Source: Paenibacillus sp. D2_2
Lineage (GTDB): Bacteria; Bacillota; Bacilli; Paenibacillales; Paenibacillaceae
DNA length: 64,000 nucleotides
NCBI RefSeq assembly: GCF_031199965.1
Contig: NZ_CP133605.1
Location: forward strand, 4,547,001 to 4,611,000
Reading direction: 5' to 3'
Shown here: positions 55,825 through 64,000 of the stretch, one piece after another
How the letters are laid out: every line of letters starts with the position of its first letter
Position numbering within the stretch: the stretch's first letter is position 1
Notes under the pieces: model-generated
The model's database searches: none
What the model saw: only the letters and a program-made list of their open reading frames with translations
What the model was told of the DNA's origin: nothing
Position numbers and translations under genes: made by a program

Positions 55825-56630
55825 TCATAAGTGGTATCTTACATCGGCTACCCCGAATGGTGGCAACAGAATCGATAATAGTAGCGCAGCTCCAACGACC
55901 GAACACAGCAAGAGAATAACCCAGACATCATTTCTCGAATACTCCGAGGGATAATAGTAGCTTCTCCTTCCCTTTCCATCAAATGCCTTCGTCTCCATGG
56001 CAACTGCTACTCGGTGGGCCCTCCTAATTCCTTGGACTAGAAGCGGAACAATATATAGTTTAAGATTACCAATCCACTTCATCCCTCCCCGTGATGAGCT
56101 GGCTCCACGGATTTTCAAGGCGTTACGGCGAATCTGCAGCTCCTCCCAGATCATCGGCAGCAGCCTGATCGAAGCCATAAAGCTGTAAGCGAATTTAGGC
56201 GGTAGCTTAGCCTTCTGCATCAAGGCATAGAACAGAGCAACCGACGGTGTTGTCAGTACAAACAACAAACCTTCCGAGGCAAACGTCACTGCCTTGAATC
56301 CGATGTGTATGCCTCGATAGAAACTCTCCTGCGAAATTCGAATCAGCCCCCATGACCACCAGATCATATCTCCCTTACCAAACAAAATCATTGTTGAGGA
56401 TGAGGCCAGAAAGACGATTAGAAACGGGAGCATAATAATTGATATTTTCCACAATCTATGTCCGCTGAAGAATACTAGCAATAGCAAAAAGCAAGTCATC
56501 TGGTAAAAGATAAAATCTAGCCGTGCGTGAAAAGCGTCAGCATAAATAGCGAAATCATGCAAATCAGCTTAGCGACCGGATTCGCACGATGAAATGTATT
56601 CACACGATTCGGAACTAATAAATCGTTCAT
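55825..56630 (-). CDS. ykoC: ECF transporter T component (YkoC-like); one frameshift
   Basis: Coupling membrane subunit. About 268 residues, five to six helices. ATG 56630 (MNDLLVPNRVNTFHRANPVAKL) overlaps the ykoD stop (ATGA). A missing base near 56521-56522 breaks the frame after MLTLFTH; restored sequence continues RLDFIFYQMTCFLLLLVF. Coupling helix motif: EELQIRRNALKIRGASSSRG and HRVAVAMETKAFDG (two Ala-Arg-Gly type motifs of EcfT). Third gene of ykoE-D-C. Confidence 0.85.
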
Positions 56631-58221
56631 GCTCTGGCCACGCTCCTATCACTACATCTCCGGTTAGCCATTGTCTCTCCTCGCTTGGTCAGCCTACTAT
56701 CAACGAGTCGCCCATTCTCGACTCTCCATTCCGAAGTCGCTATCGTGTCAGCTAGCTTCTCCTCATGCGTAACCATTACAATCGCAATTCCCTGCCTTCG
56801 CAGTTCCTCACACAAGCCTAAAATAGCAAAGGTGCTTACAGCATCCTGTCCGAAAGTAGGTTCATCAAGCAGCAGCACCGGTTTATTCAACACTGTCGCT
56901 CCTGCCACGCTCAGACGTCGCTTCTGTCCAAGCGAAAGCTGATAGGGATGACGGTGCTCCATTCCCTCTAATCCGAACTGCTTTATCGCCTGCTTCACTA
57001 AGGATGAAATGTTACCTTTGTCATACCCTTCTTCATACAAGGAGAAGGCAATTTCCTCACTCACTTGATCAGCCACGAACTGCAGCTCCGGATTCTGAAA
57101 TACAAAGCCGATCTTCCGAGCAGCTCTCTCGGTTCGCCTCTGTTTCGCCTTGGCTCCGCTCATATCAATCCCTTGCAGCCTGTAGGTTCCATCTGTAGGC
57201 AAGAGTCCCATCAAACTGAGCAATAATGAACTCTTCCCGGCGCCATTTGGCCCTGTAATTACGATGAAGTCTCCCGGATATATCTCGGCTTGGTCCACCT
57301 CAATCACAGCTTTCCGCTGCCTGTAACCGTGGAAATGCTTCAACTCAATCAGCGGATCTGCAAATGAAGAAAGTGGGGCATCAATAGTAGGACTCAGAAG
57401 TCTCTTCCCGTTCCGGGACATGAAGAACACCTCCCATACCCCAGGGTACCAGATTCCGAATTGCTCTAATTGTTCACAGAATGAGGCAAATAGCTTCACT
57501 GGAGGAGCCTGCCCGAGAATTTGCCCATCTGGACCAAACAGGACTACATTGTCCACGAGCCCGATCATTTCTTCAATCCGATGCTCGACAATGACTAGAG
57601 TTCGCCCTTCGGCTATAGAATGAATCGCCTCCCAGATCTGCTTGCGACCTTCGGGATCAAGCAATGCAGAAGGCTCATCTAGGAACAGAACTTCAGGATC
57701 GGCAAGAAGCACCGAAGCGAGCGCCAGTCGCTGCTTCATTCCCTGTGATAGCGTATTAATCGGAACATGAAGATCCTCGAAGAACAGACCAACCTGATCC
57801 AGAGCCTGCCTCATTCGCGTCTCCATGTCTTCCCTAGGTATACATAGATTCTCCAGTACGAAGGCCAGCTCTTCATCGATGTAAGGCATGCAGAACTGCG
57901 TATCCGGGTCCTGGAACAACACTCCTCGCGATTTGGGCACGATCCTCTCCTTGAATCGCATCGGCACTTCGACCATTTCAGGTATAATTCCACCCAGCAC
58001 TTGGAGTAAAGTGGACTTGCCACTGCCACTTGGCCCGAGCAGCAGCACCTTCTCACCACGCCGGGCTGAGAAGGACAAGTCCTTGAATACAAAATCAGCT
58101 TCTCCTGGGAACTTCAGCCGAAGGTCTTGCACCCCCAAAATGATATCGGTACCACAGCCGCTTGCTCAGCGACCTCAATATCAGACTCTGCAATCATATT
58201 TATATAAGATGTGTTCATCAT
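56627..58221 (-). CDS. ykoD: ECF transporter duplicated ATPase (YkoD-like); one frameshift
   Basis: Two ABC ATPase domains in one chain of ~531 residues. Domain 1: Walker A GPSGSGKST, signature LSQGMKQRLALA, Walker B VLFLDEP. Domain 2: GPNGAGKSS, LSLGQKRRLSVAG, VLLLDEP. The normal start is ATG 58221 overlapping the ykoE stop (TAATG); a missing base at about 58152 separates the first ~22 codons (MMNTSYINMIAESDIEVAEQ) from ILGVQDLRLKFPG. Drives uptake of a thiamine precursor with YkoE and YkoC. Confidence 0.9.
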
Positions 58222-58826
58222 TAATCATCCAACGCCGCCAGATCTTTGGATTCAACAGGACGAAGTAGATTGGTTACCCCTGTTCGCTCAACTGCTTTTG
58301 CCAAGCTGTGGGCTAGGAAGCCAGCGATTACGACCGAGCTGACCGCACGCATCGAATATTTGGCGATGAACATCCACGGTGCATAATCTCCAACATATCC
58401 ATAGAATATATCCGGAATCAACGAACCAATAGAAGCGGCAAGACCTGCCAGACTGGCGACTGGGGCGGAGAAATTACGATAGCGAAATGCGGCAAATACG
58501 AGCTCTGCAGCCAGACCCTGAAGCAGACTGTAGACAAGCAACTGAATTCCCCAGGCGCTGCCGAATAGGATCTCCACATGAGCGGCTGCGACTTCGGCAA
58601 TCAGCGCTACACCCGGCTTGCGGATCAATAGAAATACTAGCGTCGAGGCGATGAACCACATACCGTAGACCAGTTCATCCGCCTGAAAGAATAGCGGAGA
58701 TAAAAGACCATATACCGAGCTCCACAAATGATATACGACTCCGAGAATGACCGAGATGAGCACCGTTACCAGAAGATCGCTAAGCTTCAGTCCTCTTTTT
58801 CCCTTTTGCAAAATAACTTCTTTCAT
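58221..58826 (-). CDS. ykoE: ECF substrate-binding membrane protein for thiamine precursor (YkoE-like)
   Basis: 201 residues, six helices. LVTVLISVILGVVYHLW, YGMWFIASTLVFLLIRKPGVALIAEVAAAHVEILFG and GLAAELVFAAFRYR are the YkoE signature. Family members bind hydroxymethylpyrimidine or related thiamine precursors. The TPP riboswitch and terminator at 58.9-59.06 kb directly upstream confirm thiamine control. First gene of ykoE-ykoD-ykoC. Intact. Confidence 0.93.
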   Translation of the reverse strand: MKEVILQKGKRGLKLSDLLVTVLISVILGVVYHLWSSVYGLLSPLFFQADELVYGMWFIASTLVFLLIRKPGVALIAEVAAAHVEILFGSAWGIQLLVYSLLQGLAAELVFAAFRYRNFSAPVASLAGLAASIGSLIPDIFYGYVGDYAPWMFIAKYSMRAVSSVVIAGFLAHSLAKAVERTGVTNLLRPVESKDLAALDD

Positions 58827-58879
58827 TTCTTATCACTCCTTAATGAATTTATTGCGGGATATTCCGTCTAGAGAACAAC

Positions 58880-58912
58880 AAAAAACCGGCTGAATAAGCT
58901 CAGTCGGTTGTA
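58880..58912 (-). terminator. riboswitch-controlled terminator of ykoEDC
   Basis: On the minus strand AACCGACTGA-loop-TCAGCCGGTT followed by TTTTTTG, located between the TPP aptamer and ykoE. TPP binding would favour it and stop transcription. Confidence 0.85.
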
Positions 58913-58964
58913 TAGTCCTAGAATGTAGACATGAAGAGTCCACAGAACAAGCATGAACAGGACG

Positions 58965-59060
58965 ATAGATTCTCTACGCTGGCATTATCCAGATCAGATT
59001 AACGGTCTGCAGCGGAGTATACTGCCATCTCAGCCTGATTCACTCAAGCCCCCGTATCCC
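58965..59060 (-). promoter_or_regulatory. TPP riboswitch (THI element)
   Basis: Minus-strand hallmarks in order: GGGGGCTTGAGTG, the GGCTGAGATGGCAG loop, and CTGATCTGGATAATGCCAG followed by CGTAGAGAA. These are the conserved thiamine pyrophosphate binding sequences (CTGAGA and the CCTGATCTGGATAATGCC-type core). Upstream of a terminator and ykoE, so high TPP should repress the transporter. Confidence 0.97.
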
Positions 59061-59218
59061 TATGCAATTAACATTACAATACACCACATGTTTCCAAGTG
59101 CGCAAGTATCAATTACAATATTTTCATATTTATTGCTTTCACTCTTATTCTATGTCAAGATAGCGGAAGTAGATTACGGCAGTTCCAACTGCTCTTCACC
59201 TATGGGAGGAAATAATAA

Positions 59219-60019
59219 TTGGCTACCAAATGGATGATATGGATGACAGAGCTCTCCTCACGGAAATCGATTTGTCGGCTCACTGGCCGCTTTTCTCATT
59301 CCAAATGGAGTAGGTTCGTCATACCACGCTTTGCTAAAGCTTATGGAATTACCCTGGATGAAGCGGAGAAAGAACTCAAAGAATATCACACTTTGAATGA
59401 ATTCTTTACGCGTAGGCTTAAGCAAGGGATGCGCCCGATTTGTCAGGAACCAGGTGGTGTGGTAAGCCCAGTTGATGCGCTTATTACTGCCATGGGGAAG
59501 ATCAAATCCAGTACAATTTTGAATGTAAAAGGACAGGACTATTCCATAGATGAATTGCTTAACCACTCGCCGAGAAGCGAGGCTTTCCGCAATGGCTATG
59601 CTATCGTGCTCTACCTCAGCCCGACCGACTACCATCGCATACATGCGCCTGTTAGCGGACGCATGCTGGAGAGCGAGCATATTCCGGGAAGAGTATATCC
59701 CGTGAACGACTTTGGCATGACAAATATGCGTTCTGTACTCAGCCGCAATGAGCGACTCATCACATATATTTCCCATGAATATGGAGAGACTGCCGTCGTT
59801 AAAGTCGGAGCAATGAATGTTAGCAGCATCAAATACGTTGACAACAACGCCAAAGAGTGGGAGCGTGGCGACGAGTTGGCCTATTTCGAATTCGGTTCCA
59901 CTGTAGTTCTTCTGATGCAGGACAATTTTGGGCCAATGTCCGACCTGGGAGTTGGAAGTAAAGTCAAAGTCGGTACCCTACTCGGACAGTTCCACAATTC
60001 TGTACCAAATCAGCAATAA
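59219..60019 (+). CDS. psd: phosphatidylserine decarboxylase
   Basis: Makes phosphatidylethanolamine; a proenzyme that self-cleaves to form a pyruvoyl group. ~266 residues. Motifs: LNEFFTRRLKQGMRPI, VVSPVDALITAMG (catalytic Asp region), VLYLSPTDYHRIHAPVSG (His), VGAMNVSSIKY, and the cleavage site FEFGSTVVLLM (GST). The TTG start at 59219 has GGGAGGA upstream, but the first ten residues are atypical, so an internal start cannot be excluded. Monocistronic, divergent from the TPP-controlled operon. Confidence 0.92.
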   Translation: MATKWMIWMTELSSRKSICRLTGRFSHSKWSRFVIPRFAKAYGITLDEAEKELKEYHTLNEFFTRRLKQGMRPICQEPGGVVSPVDALITAMGKIKSSTILNVKGQDYSIDELLNHSPRSEAFRNGYAIVLYLSPTDYHRIHAPVSGRMLESEHIPGRVYPVNDFGMTNMRSVLSRNERLITYISHEYGETAVVKVGAMNVSSIKYVDNNAKEWERGDELAYFEFGSTVVLLMQDNFGPMSDLGVGSKVKVGTLLGQFHNSVPNQQ

Positions 60020-60022
60020 TAT

Positions 60023-60064
60023 AAACAAGAAATAACCTGAGTGCAGCTCAGGTTATTTCTTGTT
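60023..60064. terminator. bidirectional terminator between psd and araC-type gene
   Basis: AAACAAGAAATAACCTGAG pairs with its complement CTCAGGTTATTTCTTGTTT around a 5-nt loop. Confidence 0.88.
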
Positions 60065-60077
60065 TGATCCTCCCGGA

Positions 60078-60863
60078 TCACCTTATTTCAGAAGGATTCT
60101 TCCCCGTATACTGCTTGAATTGGCGACTGAAGAAAAAGATGTCCCTATACCCAAGCGCATCAGCCACCTCGGTTACATTCATACCTGCATGCAGCAGCAG
60201 ATGCTGGGCACGGTCAATCCTGCATTTTATGATATAGGACTGTACCGACGTTCCGATAATCTCCTTGAATTTATTCGAGAAGTAGCGTGCTGACAATCCG
60301 GCCCGTGCGGACAGATCCTCGACCTTATGAGGCAGTCCAGGATGCTGCAGAACATAATTGGCCACTTCACGAACGACCTCAACCAGCTGATTGCTAACTT
60401 TCTTCTCCCGGGGCACTTCGCGTTCCTCGCGCAATAAATAGATGAGTAGTTGCTTCAGGATCAGGCGGGCCTCCTCCTCAGCTCCGTATGCATCCACAAG
60501 GAACAAGCGTACATAGCGAGACAGCATATATTCGAAATCGAGTGTATTATCCAGCATTCGGTAAGATTTAGGAACCTCCATAACGGGTTCATCAATGTCA
60601 AAATGTATATATGTAAGTACTAGCGGGCGTTGTGGGTTATGTGTAGCTGTCGGATGATCGCCTTTGCGGAACAGGAAGCAACTTCCTTTACTTACCTGAA
60701 TAGACTGGTTGTTCAGGACAACGTTCCCTTCCCCGCTCCACACATAGAACAAATCATAGTTCTCCAGCGCTTTATCTCGCTTACGCCATTTCCAGTTTGG
60801 TTCGCATACAATTTTGGCAAATGCCGGCTTCAGTATAAAAGATGATGGTGAAACGTGAAGCAT
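60078..60863 (-). CDS. AraC-family transcription regulator
   Basis: 261 residues with ATG 60863 (MLHVSPSSFILKPAF) after GGAGGGAAGGAC; a longer frame to 60914 has no ribosome site. N-terminal cupin-like sensor (YDLFYVWSGEGNVVLNNQSI, FRKGDHPTATHN), C-terminal double helix-turn-helix: DLSARAGLSARYFSNKFKEIIG and VTEVADALGYRDIFFFSRQFKQYTGKNPSE. Probably senses a sugar. Target genes unknown; divergent neighbour is the aminotransferase gene. Confidence 0.9.
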   Translation of the reverse strand: MLHVSPSSFILKPAFAKIVCEPNWKWRKRDKALENYDLFYVWSGEGNVVLNNQSIQVSKGSCFLFRKGDHPTATHNPQRPLVLTYIHFDIDEPVMEVPKSYRMLDNTLDFEYMLSRYVRLFLVDAYGAEEEARLILKQLLIYLLREEREVPREKKVSNQLVEVVREVANYVLQHPGLPHKVEDLSARAGLSARYFSNKFKEIIGTSVQSYIIKCRIDRAQHLLLHAGMNVTEVADALGYRDIFFFSRQFKQYTGKNPSEIR

Positions 60864-61005
60864 GTCCTTCCCTCCCCCATAGTTTTTGCTTGTCAGTATT
60901 ATACTCATTTTCATCCCTGTTGAAAATCTTTTGTGACTGTTCTATTCACCCTAAGGAATAGAAGGAAATCATCGTGACGGCTTATGTTGTAAATGTTATA
61001 ATGTA

Positions 61006-61177
61006 AGGCAGTCTAAAACAGTCGCTTTTGATCACGAAGTGAAACAAGAGGTTAACTCGACATCGAATCTTGAATTCAACCGGGTCTTCCGGTGCTCACG
61101 TACAAACTACGTACGCTCCGCTCCTCAGACCCTAGCTTTATCCAACCATCTCGGTGCTGAAAATCGACCTTTTGAAC
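61006..61177. repeat. MITE-like repeat, long copy (reverse orientation)
   Basis: ~172 bp; blocks TTTTGATCACGAAGTGAAAC, GACATCGAATCTTGAATTCA, CCGGTGCTCACGTACAAAC and CTTTATCCAACCATCTCGGTG, ends AGGCAGTCTAAAACAG and CGACCTTTTGAAC. Inserted directly upstream of the aminotransferase gene; an open frame running from inside the repeat into that gene is spurious. Confidence 0.8.
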
Positions 61178-61227
61178 TTCTTAACTATAGAGACAATAAA
61201 ATAAATAATCGGAAGGATGGAACGAGA

Positions 61228-62523
61228 ATGAGCCTGAATCCACTTGCAGAGCAGTTGAACCAGACCTTGCAGCAAGGCTATGCTTACGACATGTTATCTA
61301 CGCTGGGTAAGGAGATTTTCTTCCCGAAGGAAGGGATCCTGAGCCAATCCGCTGAAGCATCCGCAGGGGCTAAGAAGTATAATGCCACGATAGGTATCGC
61401 AACCGAGAATGGTATCCCTATGCATCTTGCCGCTATTCAAGACACCCTATCTGCCTATAAACCGCAGGATTTGTACCCTTATGCACCACCTGCAGGCAAA
61501 CCGGAATTACGGAAACTATGGCGTGAGAAGATGATCGAAGAGAATCCTACGCTGGACGGTAAAAACTTCAGCAGCCCGATTGTTACGAATGCGCTGACGC
61601 ATGGCCTAAGTGTAGTTGCCGATCTGTTCGTGGATGAGGGCGACGCCGTCATATATCCAGATAAAAATTGGGAGAACTATGAGTTAACCTTCGGCATCCG
61701 CCGTCATGCCCAGATTATCAATTATCCCCTCTTCACTGAAGATATGAAGTTCAACAGTGCTGGTCTTCGCGAGGCCCTGCTGTCGCAACGAGACAAAGGC
61801 AAGGCGATCGTAATCCTCAACTTCCCGAACAATCCGACAGGCTATACTCCGGGCGCTAAGGAAGGTCAAAAGATCGTATCTGCGATCCAAGAAGCCGCTG
61901 AAGCTGGCATCAATGTCGTTGCCGTCACGGACGACGCCTATTTCGGTCTATTCTTCGAAGAATCGATGACAGAATCATTGTTCGGCAAGCTTGCTGGTCT
62001 CCACCCGCGAATTCTTCCAATCAAAGTGGACGGAGCAACGAAAGAAGAGTATGTATGGGGCTTCAGAGTCGGCTTCATTACTTATGCGAATGATAATGCC
62101 GATGTTCTTGCTGCACTGGAGCAAAAAACGACAGGCATTATTCGTGCCACGATCTCCAGCGGGTCGCATCCTTCGCAAACCTTCATCCTTCAAGCGCTCA
62201 AATCCCCTGATTTCCACGCGCAGAAGGCAGAGAAATTCCAAATCATGAAGAGACGCGCTAATAAGGTGAAAATGCTGCTCGATAGTGGAGACTACGGAGA
62301 TGTATGGGACTACTATCCATTCAACTCCGGTTACTTTATGTGTCTCAAGCTGAAAACAGTGAATGCCGAAGCACTGCGTCAGCATCTAATTAGTGAGTAT
62401 GGCGTAGGCACAATCGCACTTGGCGATACCGATCTGCGCATCGCATTCTCCTGTATCGCCGAGGAGAATCTCGAGGATTTGTTCAATCTGATCTATCAAG
62501 GTGTTCTGGACCTACAGGCGTAA
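61228..62523 (+). CDS. PLP-dependent class I/II aminotransferase
   Basis: 431 residues from ATG 61228 (MSLNPLAEQLNQTL, GGAAGGATGG upstream). Fold-type I: substrate region YPYAPPAGKPELRKLWREKM, PLP contacts NFPNNPTGYTPG and VTDDAYFGLFF, Schiff-base lysine in DGATKEEYVWGFRVGF, C-terminal Arg in DLRIAFSCI. Amino acid specificity cannot be told. The upstream frame running through the MITE is rejected. Intact. Confidence 0.9.
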   Translation: MSLNPLAEQLNQTLQQGYAYDMLSTLGKEIFFPKEGILSQSAEASAGAKKYNATIGIATENGIPMHLAAIQDTLSAYKPQDLYPYAPPAGKPELRKLWREKMIEENPTLDGKNFSSPIVTNALTHGLSVVADLFVDEGDAVIYPDKNWENYELTFGIRRHAQIINYPLFTEDMKFNSAGLREALLSQRDKGKAIVILNFPNNPTGYTPGAKEGQKIVSAIQEAAEAGINVVAVTDDAYFGLFFEESMTESLFGKLAGLHPRILPIKVDGATKEEYVWGFRVGFITYANDNADVLAALEQKTTGIIRATISSGSHPSQTFILQALKSPDFHAQKAEKFQIMKRRANKVKMLLDSGDYGDVWDYYPFNSGYFMCLKLKTVNAEALRQHLISEYGVGTIALGDTDLRIAFSCIAEENLEDLFNLIYQGVLDLQA

Positions 62524-62631
62524 GTACATTTTTCAAGAGACAACCGATACATTCGCCCAAGCACATCCCCGGCTATTGTCATACCATACCATTGTATAAA
62601 TAATCTTCTTAATCAGAAAGGGGAATAGTAC

Positions 62632-62745
62632 ATGGGCGGAGTTATCGAAGAAGAAAGAGGCGGATACGGAGGTATGTGGACCAGTACTGGAGTTATTCTT
62701 GTACTCTTTATCCTGCTTGTCATTGTTAGCCGTACATTCATGTAA
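62632..62745 (+). CDS. YjcZ-type sporulation microprotein
   Basis: 37 residues: MGGVIEEERGGYGGMWTS, then a single hydrophobic helix TGVILVLFILLVIVSRTFM. Resembles the YjcZ/SscA-like small sporulation proteins (Gly-rich head, LLVVLFILLIIVG-type tail). AAAGGGGAA ribosome site 7 bases before the ATG; strong terminator 27 bp after the stop. Confidence 0.8.
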   Translation: MGGVIEEERGGYGGMWTSTGVILVLFILLVIVSRTFM

Positions 62746-62771
62746 TTAGAAAATTCCTTCAAGCTAATTTC

Positions 62772-62810
62772 AACAGGCCAGCGGCGTAAGCCGCTGGCCT
62801 GTTGTTCTTT
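62772..62810 (+). terminator. terminator of yjcZ-type gene
   Basis: AACAGGCCAGCGG with its complement around GCGTAAG-type loop, tail GTTCTTTTAA. Confidence 0.85.
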
Positions 62811-62818
62811 TAATCCAC

Positions 62819-62856
62819 GTTCAAAAAGTCCGATTTTCAGCACCGAGAAGGTTGGA
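62819..62856. repeat. MITE-like repeat, half copy
   Basis: GTTCAAAAAGTCCGATTTTC followed by CAGCACCGAGAAGGTTGGA: one end plus the first conserved block, then truncated before the ecsB stop. Confidence 0.75.
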
Positions 62857-62867
62857 ACTTCCTTATA

Positions 62868-64000
62868 TTATTCGTCTTCGTCCTTCCATCTCTTAACCCA
62901 TGTAGATCTTAAACCAAGCACCATAAGTACAGCGATCACAAGGCTGACCAAGACCCATGTCAAATTATCCATCCACGACGCAATCGCTAAAGGTATCCAC
63001 ATCAGAATCGTCAAAGCCAGAAGTAAGCGCGATGCGAGACGAATTGCCGCTGTCTTATGAGCCCCGATTGGAAGCGGATAGAAGGCTGCAGCCGGGGAAT
63101 CAGCATGGATTTGATGCAAAGATGTAAGCTGAGTAGCGATCAGAAAAGTAAAGAACAGATAAAGACCGATCCCAAGCCAGCTTGCACCGTTCCAGCCGGT
63201 AAGCACCATCCCCAGTAATGTCAATCTTGTTACAATCCCCAGTAGTTCACTGCGTATAAACGTCTTCGTAATTAAGAACCTGTATGCAGTAGAACGCTGC
63301 CAAGGAATACTGCTACCTACCGCGGACAGCCAGCGTCTGCGAATCACCTTCTGCCCGTCAGCAGGCACCTCAACGAACCAGCCCAGCAACATCATCACTT
63401 TGGCCGCTCCTGTCTTCTCCGCTTCAATCAGATTGTCCCATGCCACCGCATGCTTCATCGGGAAGCGCAATGCCAATACATAATTAACGCTGACTAGTAG
63501 CATAAAGATAAGGCTTTTCCATGCGGGCTGCCATAACCAAGCGGCCAGCATAAGCAAAATGACGCACCAGCGAAGCAGGCGATACCCCATTCTGGCCCGG
63601 GCTGTTGTAATTCTAAGCTCCTGCCACGAGCCATAGGCGCTAAGCACCTTAAGCAGTAGCAGGACGAGCAAGACCATCCAGAGCGGTTTGGTATCCACCC
63701 CACTACGGATGTACAGCGGCCAAACAAGCACTAATATAATATATAGACCGACCAGTTTGTAAATAACCCCGCTACGATAGGCCGGAGACAAATATTGCTT
63801 CATGCTAGCTTCCCTCGGCAGAAGGAAGATAATATCGGCTGCCTGCATATAGGTTCGGAATCCCGAATAGACTGTCATCGGACCGAGCAGGAGCAGCATA
63901 ATCCACAGGACGGGCAGTCCTGGCGGGATATTTTGCAGAAAATTGCTATACCAGGCCGCGAAGGCGATCAACAGTAGTAAGAACAGAACGGCTACCCCGC
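62868..64000 (-). CDS. EcsB-like ABC transporter permease (5' end outside window)
   Basis: At least 377 residues, continuing past the window end (open frame through 64000: VAVLFLLLLIAFAAWYSNFLQ). Many hydrophobic helices. PLPIGAHKTAAIRLASRLLL, DIIFLLPREASMKQYLSPAYR and the tail LVIAVLMVLGLRSTWVKRWKD match the EcsB family (membrane part of EcsAB, affecting protein secretion and regulated proteolysis in B. subtilis). EcsA ATPase is expected just outside the window. Confidence 0.82.
   Translation of the reverse strand, partial: GVAVLFLLLLIAFAAWYSNFLQNIPPGLPVLWIMLLLLGPMTVYSGFRTYMQAADIIFLLPREASMKQYLSPAYRSGVIYKLVGLYIILVLVWPLYIRSGVDTKPLWMVLLVLLLLKVLSAYGSWQELRITTARARMGYRLLRWCVILLMLAAWLWQPAWKSLIFMLLVSVNYVLALRFPMKHAVAWDNLIEAEKTGAAKVMMLLGWFVEVPADGQKVIRRRWLSAVGSSIPWQRSTAYRFLITKTFIRSELLGIVTRLTLLGMVLTGWNGASWLGIGLYLFFTFLIATQLTSLHQIHADSPAAAFYPLPIGAHKTAAIRLASRLLLALTILMWIPLAIASWMDNLTWVLVSLVIAVLMVLGLRSTWVKRWKDEDE

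Noticed and set aside
61039..61227. N-terminal extension of the aminotransferase
   Set aside because: The open frame runs through the MITE-like repeat; the ribosome site and family start are at 61228.

Overview
The window comes from an endospore-forming member of the Bacillales, most likely Paenibacillus or a close relative. The evidence is gerE, gerM, a YhcN/YlaJ spore lipoprotein, a YjcZ-type microprotein, YheC/D, CgeB and SpsI homologues, an SLH-anchored chitinase, and T-box-free Gram-positive signals such as long GGAGG ribosome sites and many perfect hairpin-plus-T terminators. There is no sign of a prophage, plasmid or CRISPR array.

Layout. 1-8140: end of an OmpR-type response regulator, a decayed DUF4358 gene, small genes, tRNA-Gly(CCC), a PAP2 phosphatase, a ManNAc-6-P epimerase/ROK kinase pair, tRNA-Arg(TCT) with a duplicated 3' end, and an AsnO-like asparagine synthetase. 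8210-20000: SLH chitinase, gerM-rph-rdgB, a PgpA/YutG-like gene, a metallo-beta-lactamase-fold hydrolase, a membrane PPIase and an M20 dipeptidase. 20290-31200: Ca2+ P-type ATPase, gerE, a Fur-box-controlled efeO-efeB-efeU iron operon, a MarR regulator and a nagR-nagB-nagA operon. 31260-55640: the accessory heart of the window, a ~24 kb and mostly minus-strand locus. It holds nucleotide-sugar enzymes (CapE-, RmlD-, WecB- and SpsI-like), about ten glycosyltransferases (GT2, GT4, GT-D and CgeB types), small Arg-rich proteins, three small related helical proteins and a YheC/D ATP-grasp protein. It is best read as a spore-surface (crust or exosporium) glycan locus related to the B. subtilis sps/cge/cotSA genes. 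55800-64000: a TPP-riboswitch-controlled ykoE-D-C thiamine-precursor transporter, psd, an AraC regulator, an aminotransferase, a YjcZ microprotein and an EcsB-like ABC permease that runs off the end.

Three cross-cutting observations matter most. (1) About thirty single-base frameshifts interrupt 22 otherwise well-conserved loci, and most sit in G/C homopolymers. This looks like sequencing or assembly error rather than real decay, so split genes are annotated here as single loci. (2) Several proteins of the glycan locus carry perfect period-4 glycine (GX3) repeats and/or Arg-rich tails in front of, or instead of, a catalytic domain. This is a possible docking module. (3) A MITE-like repeat with inverted ends occurs in long (~165-180 bp), short (~85-90 bp) and half-copy forms, concentrated around the spore-surface locus.
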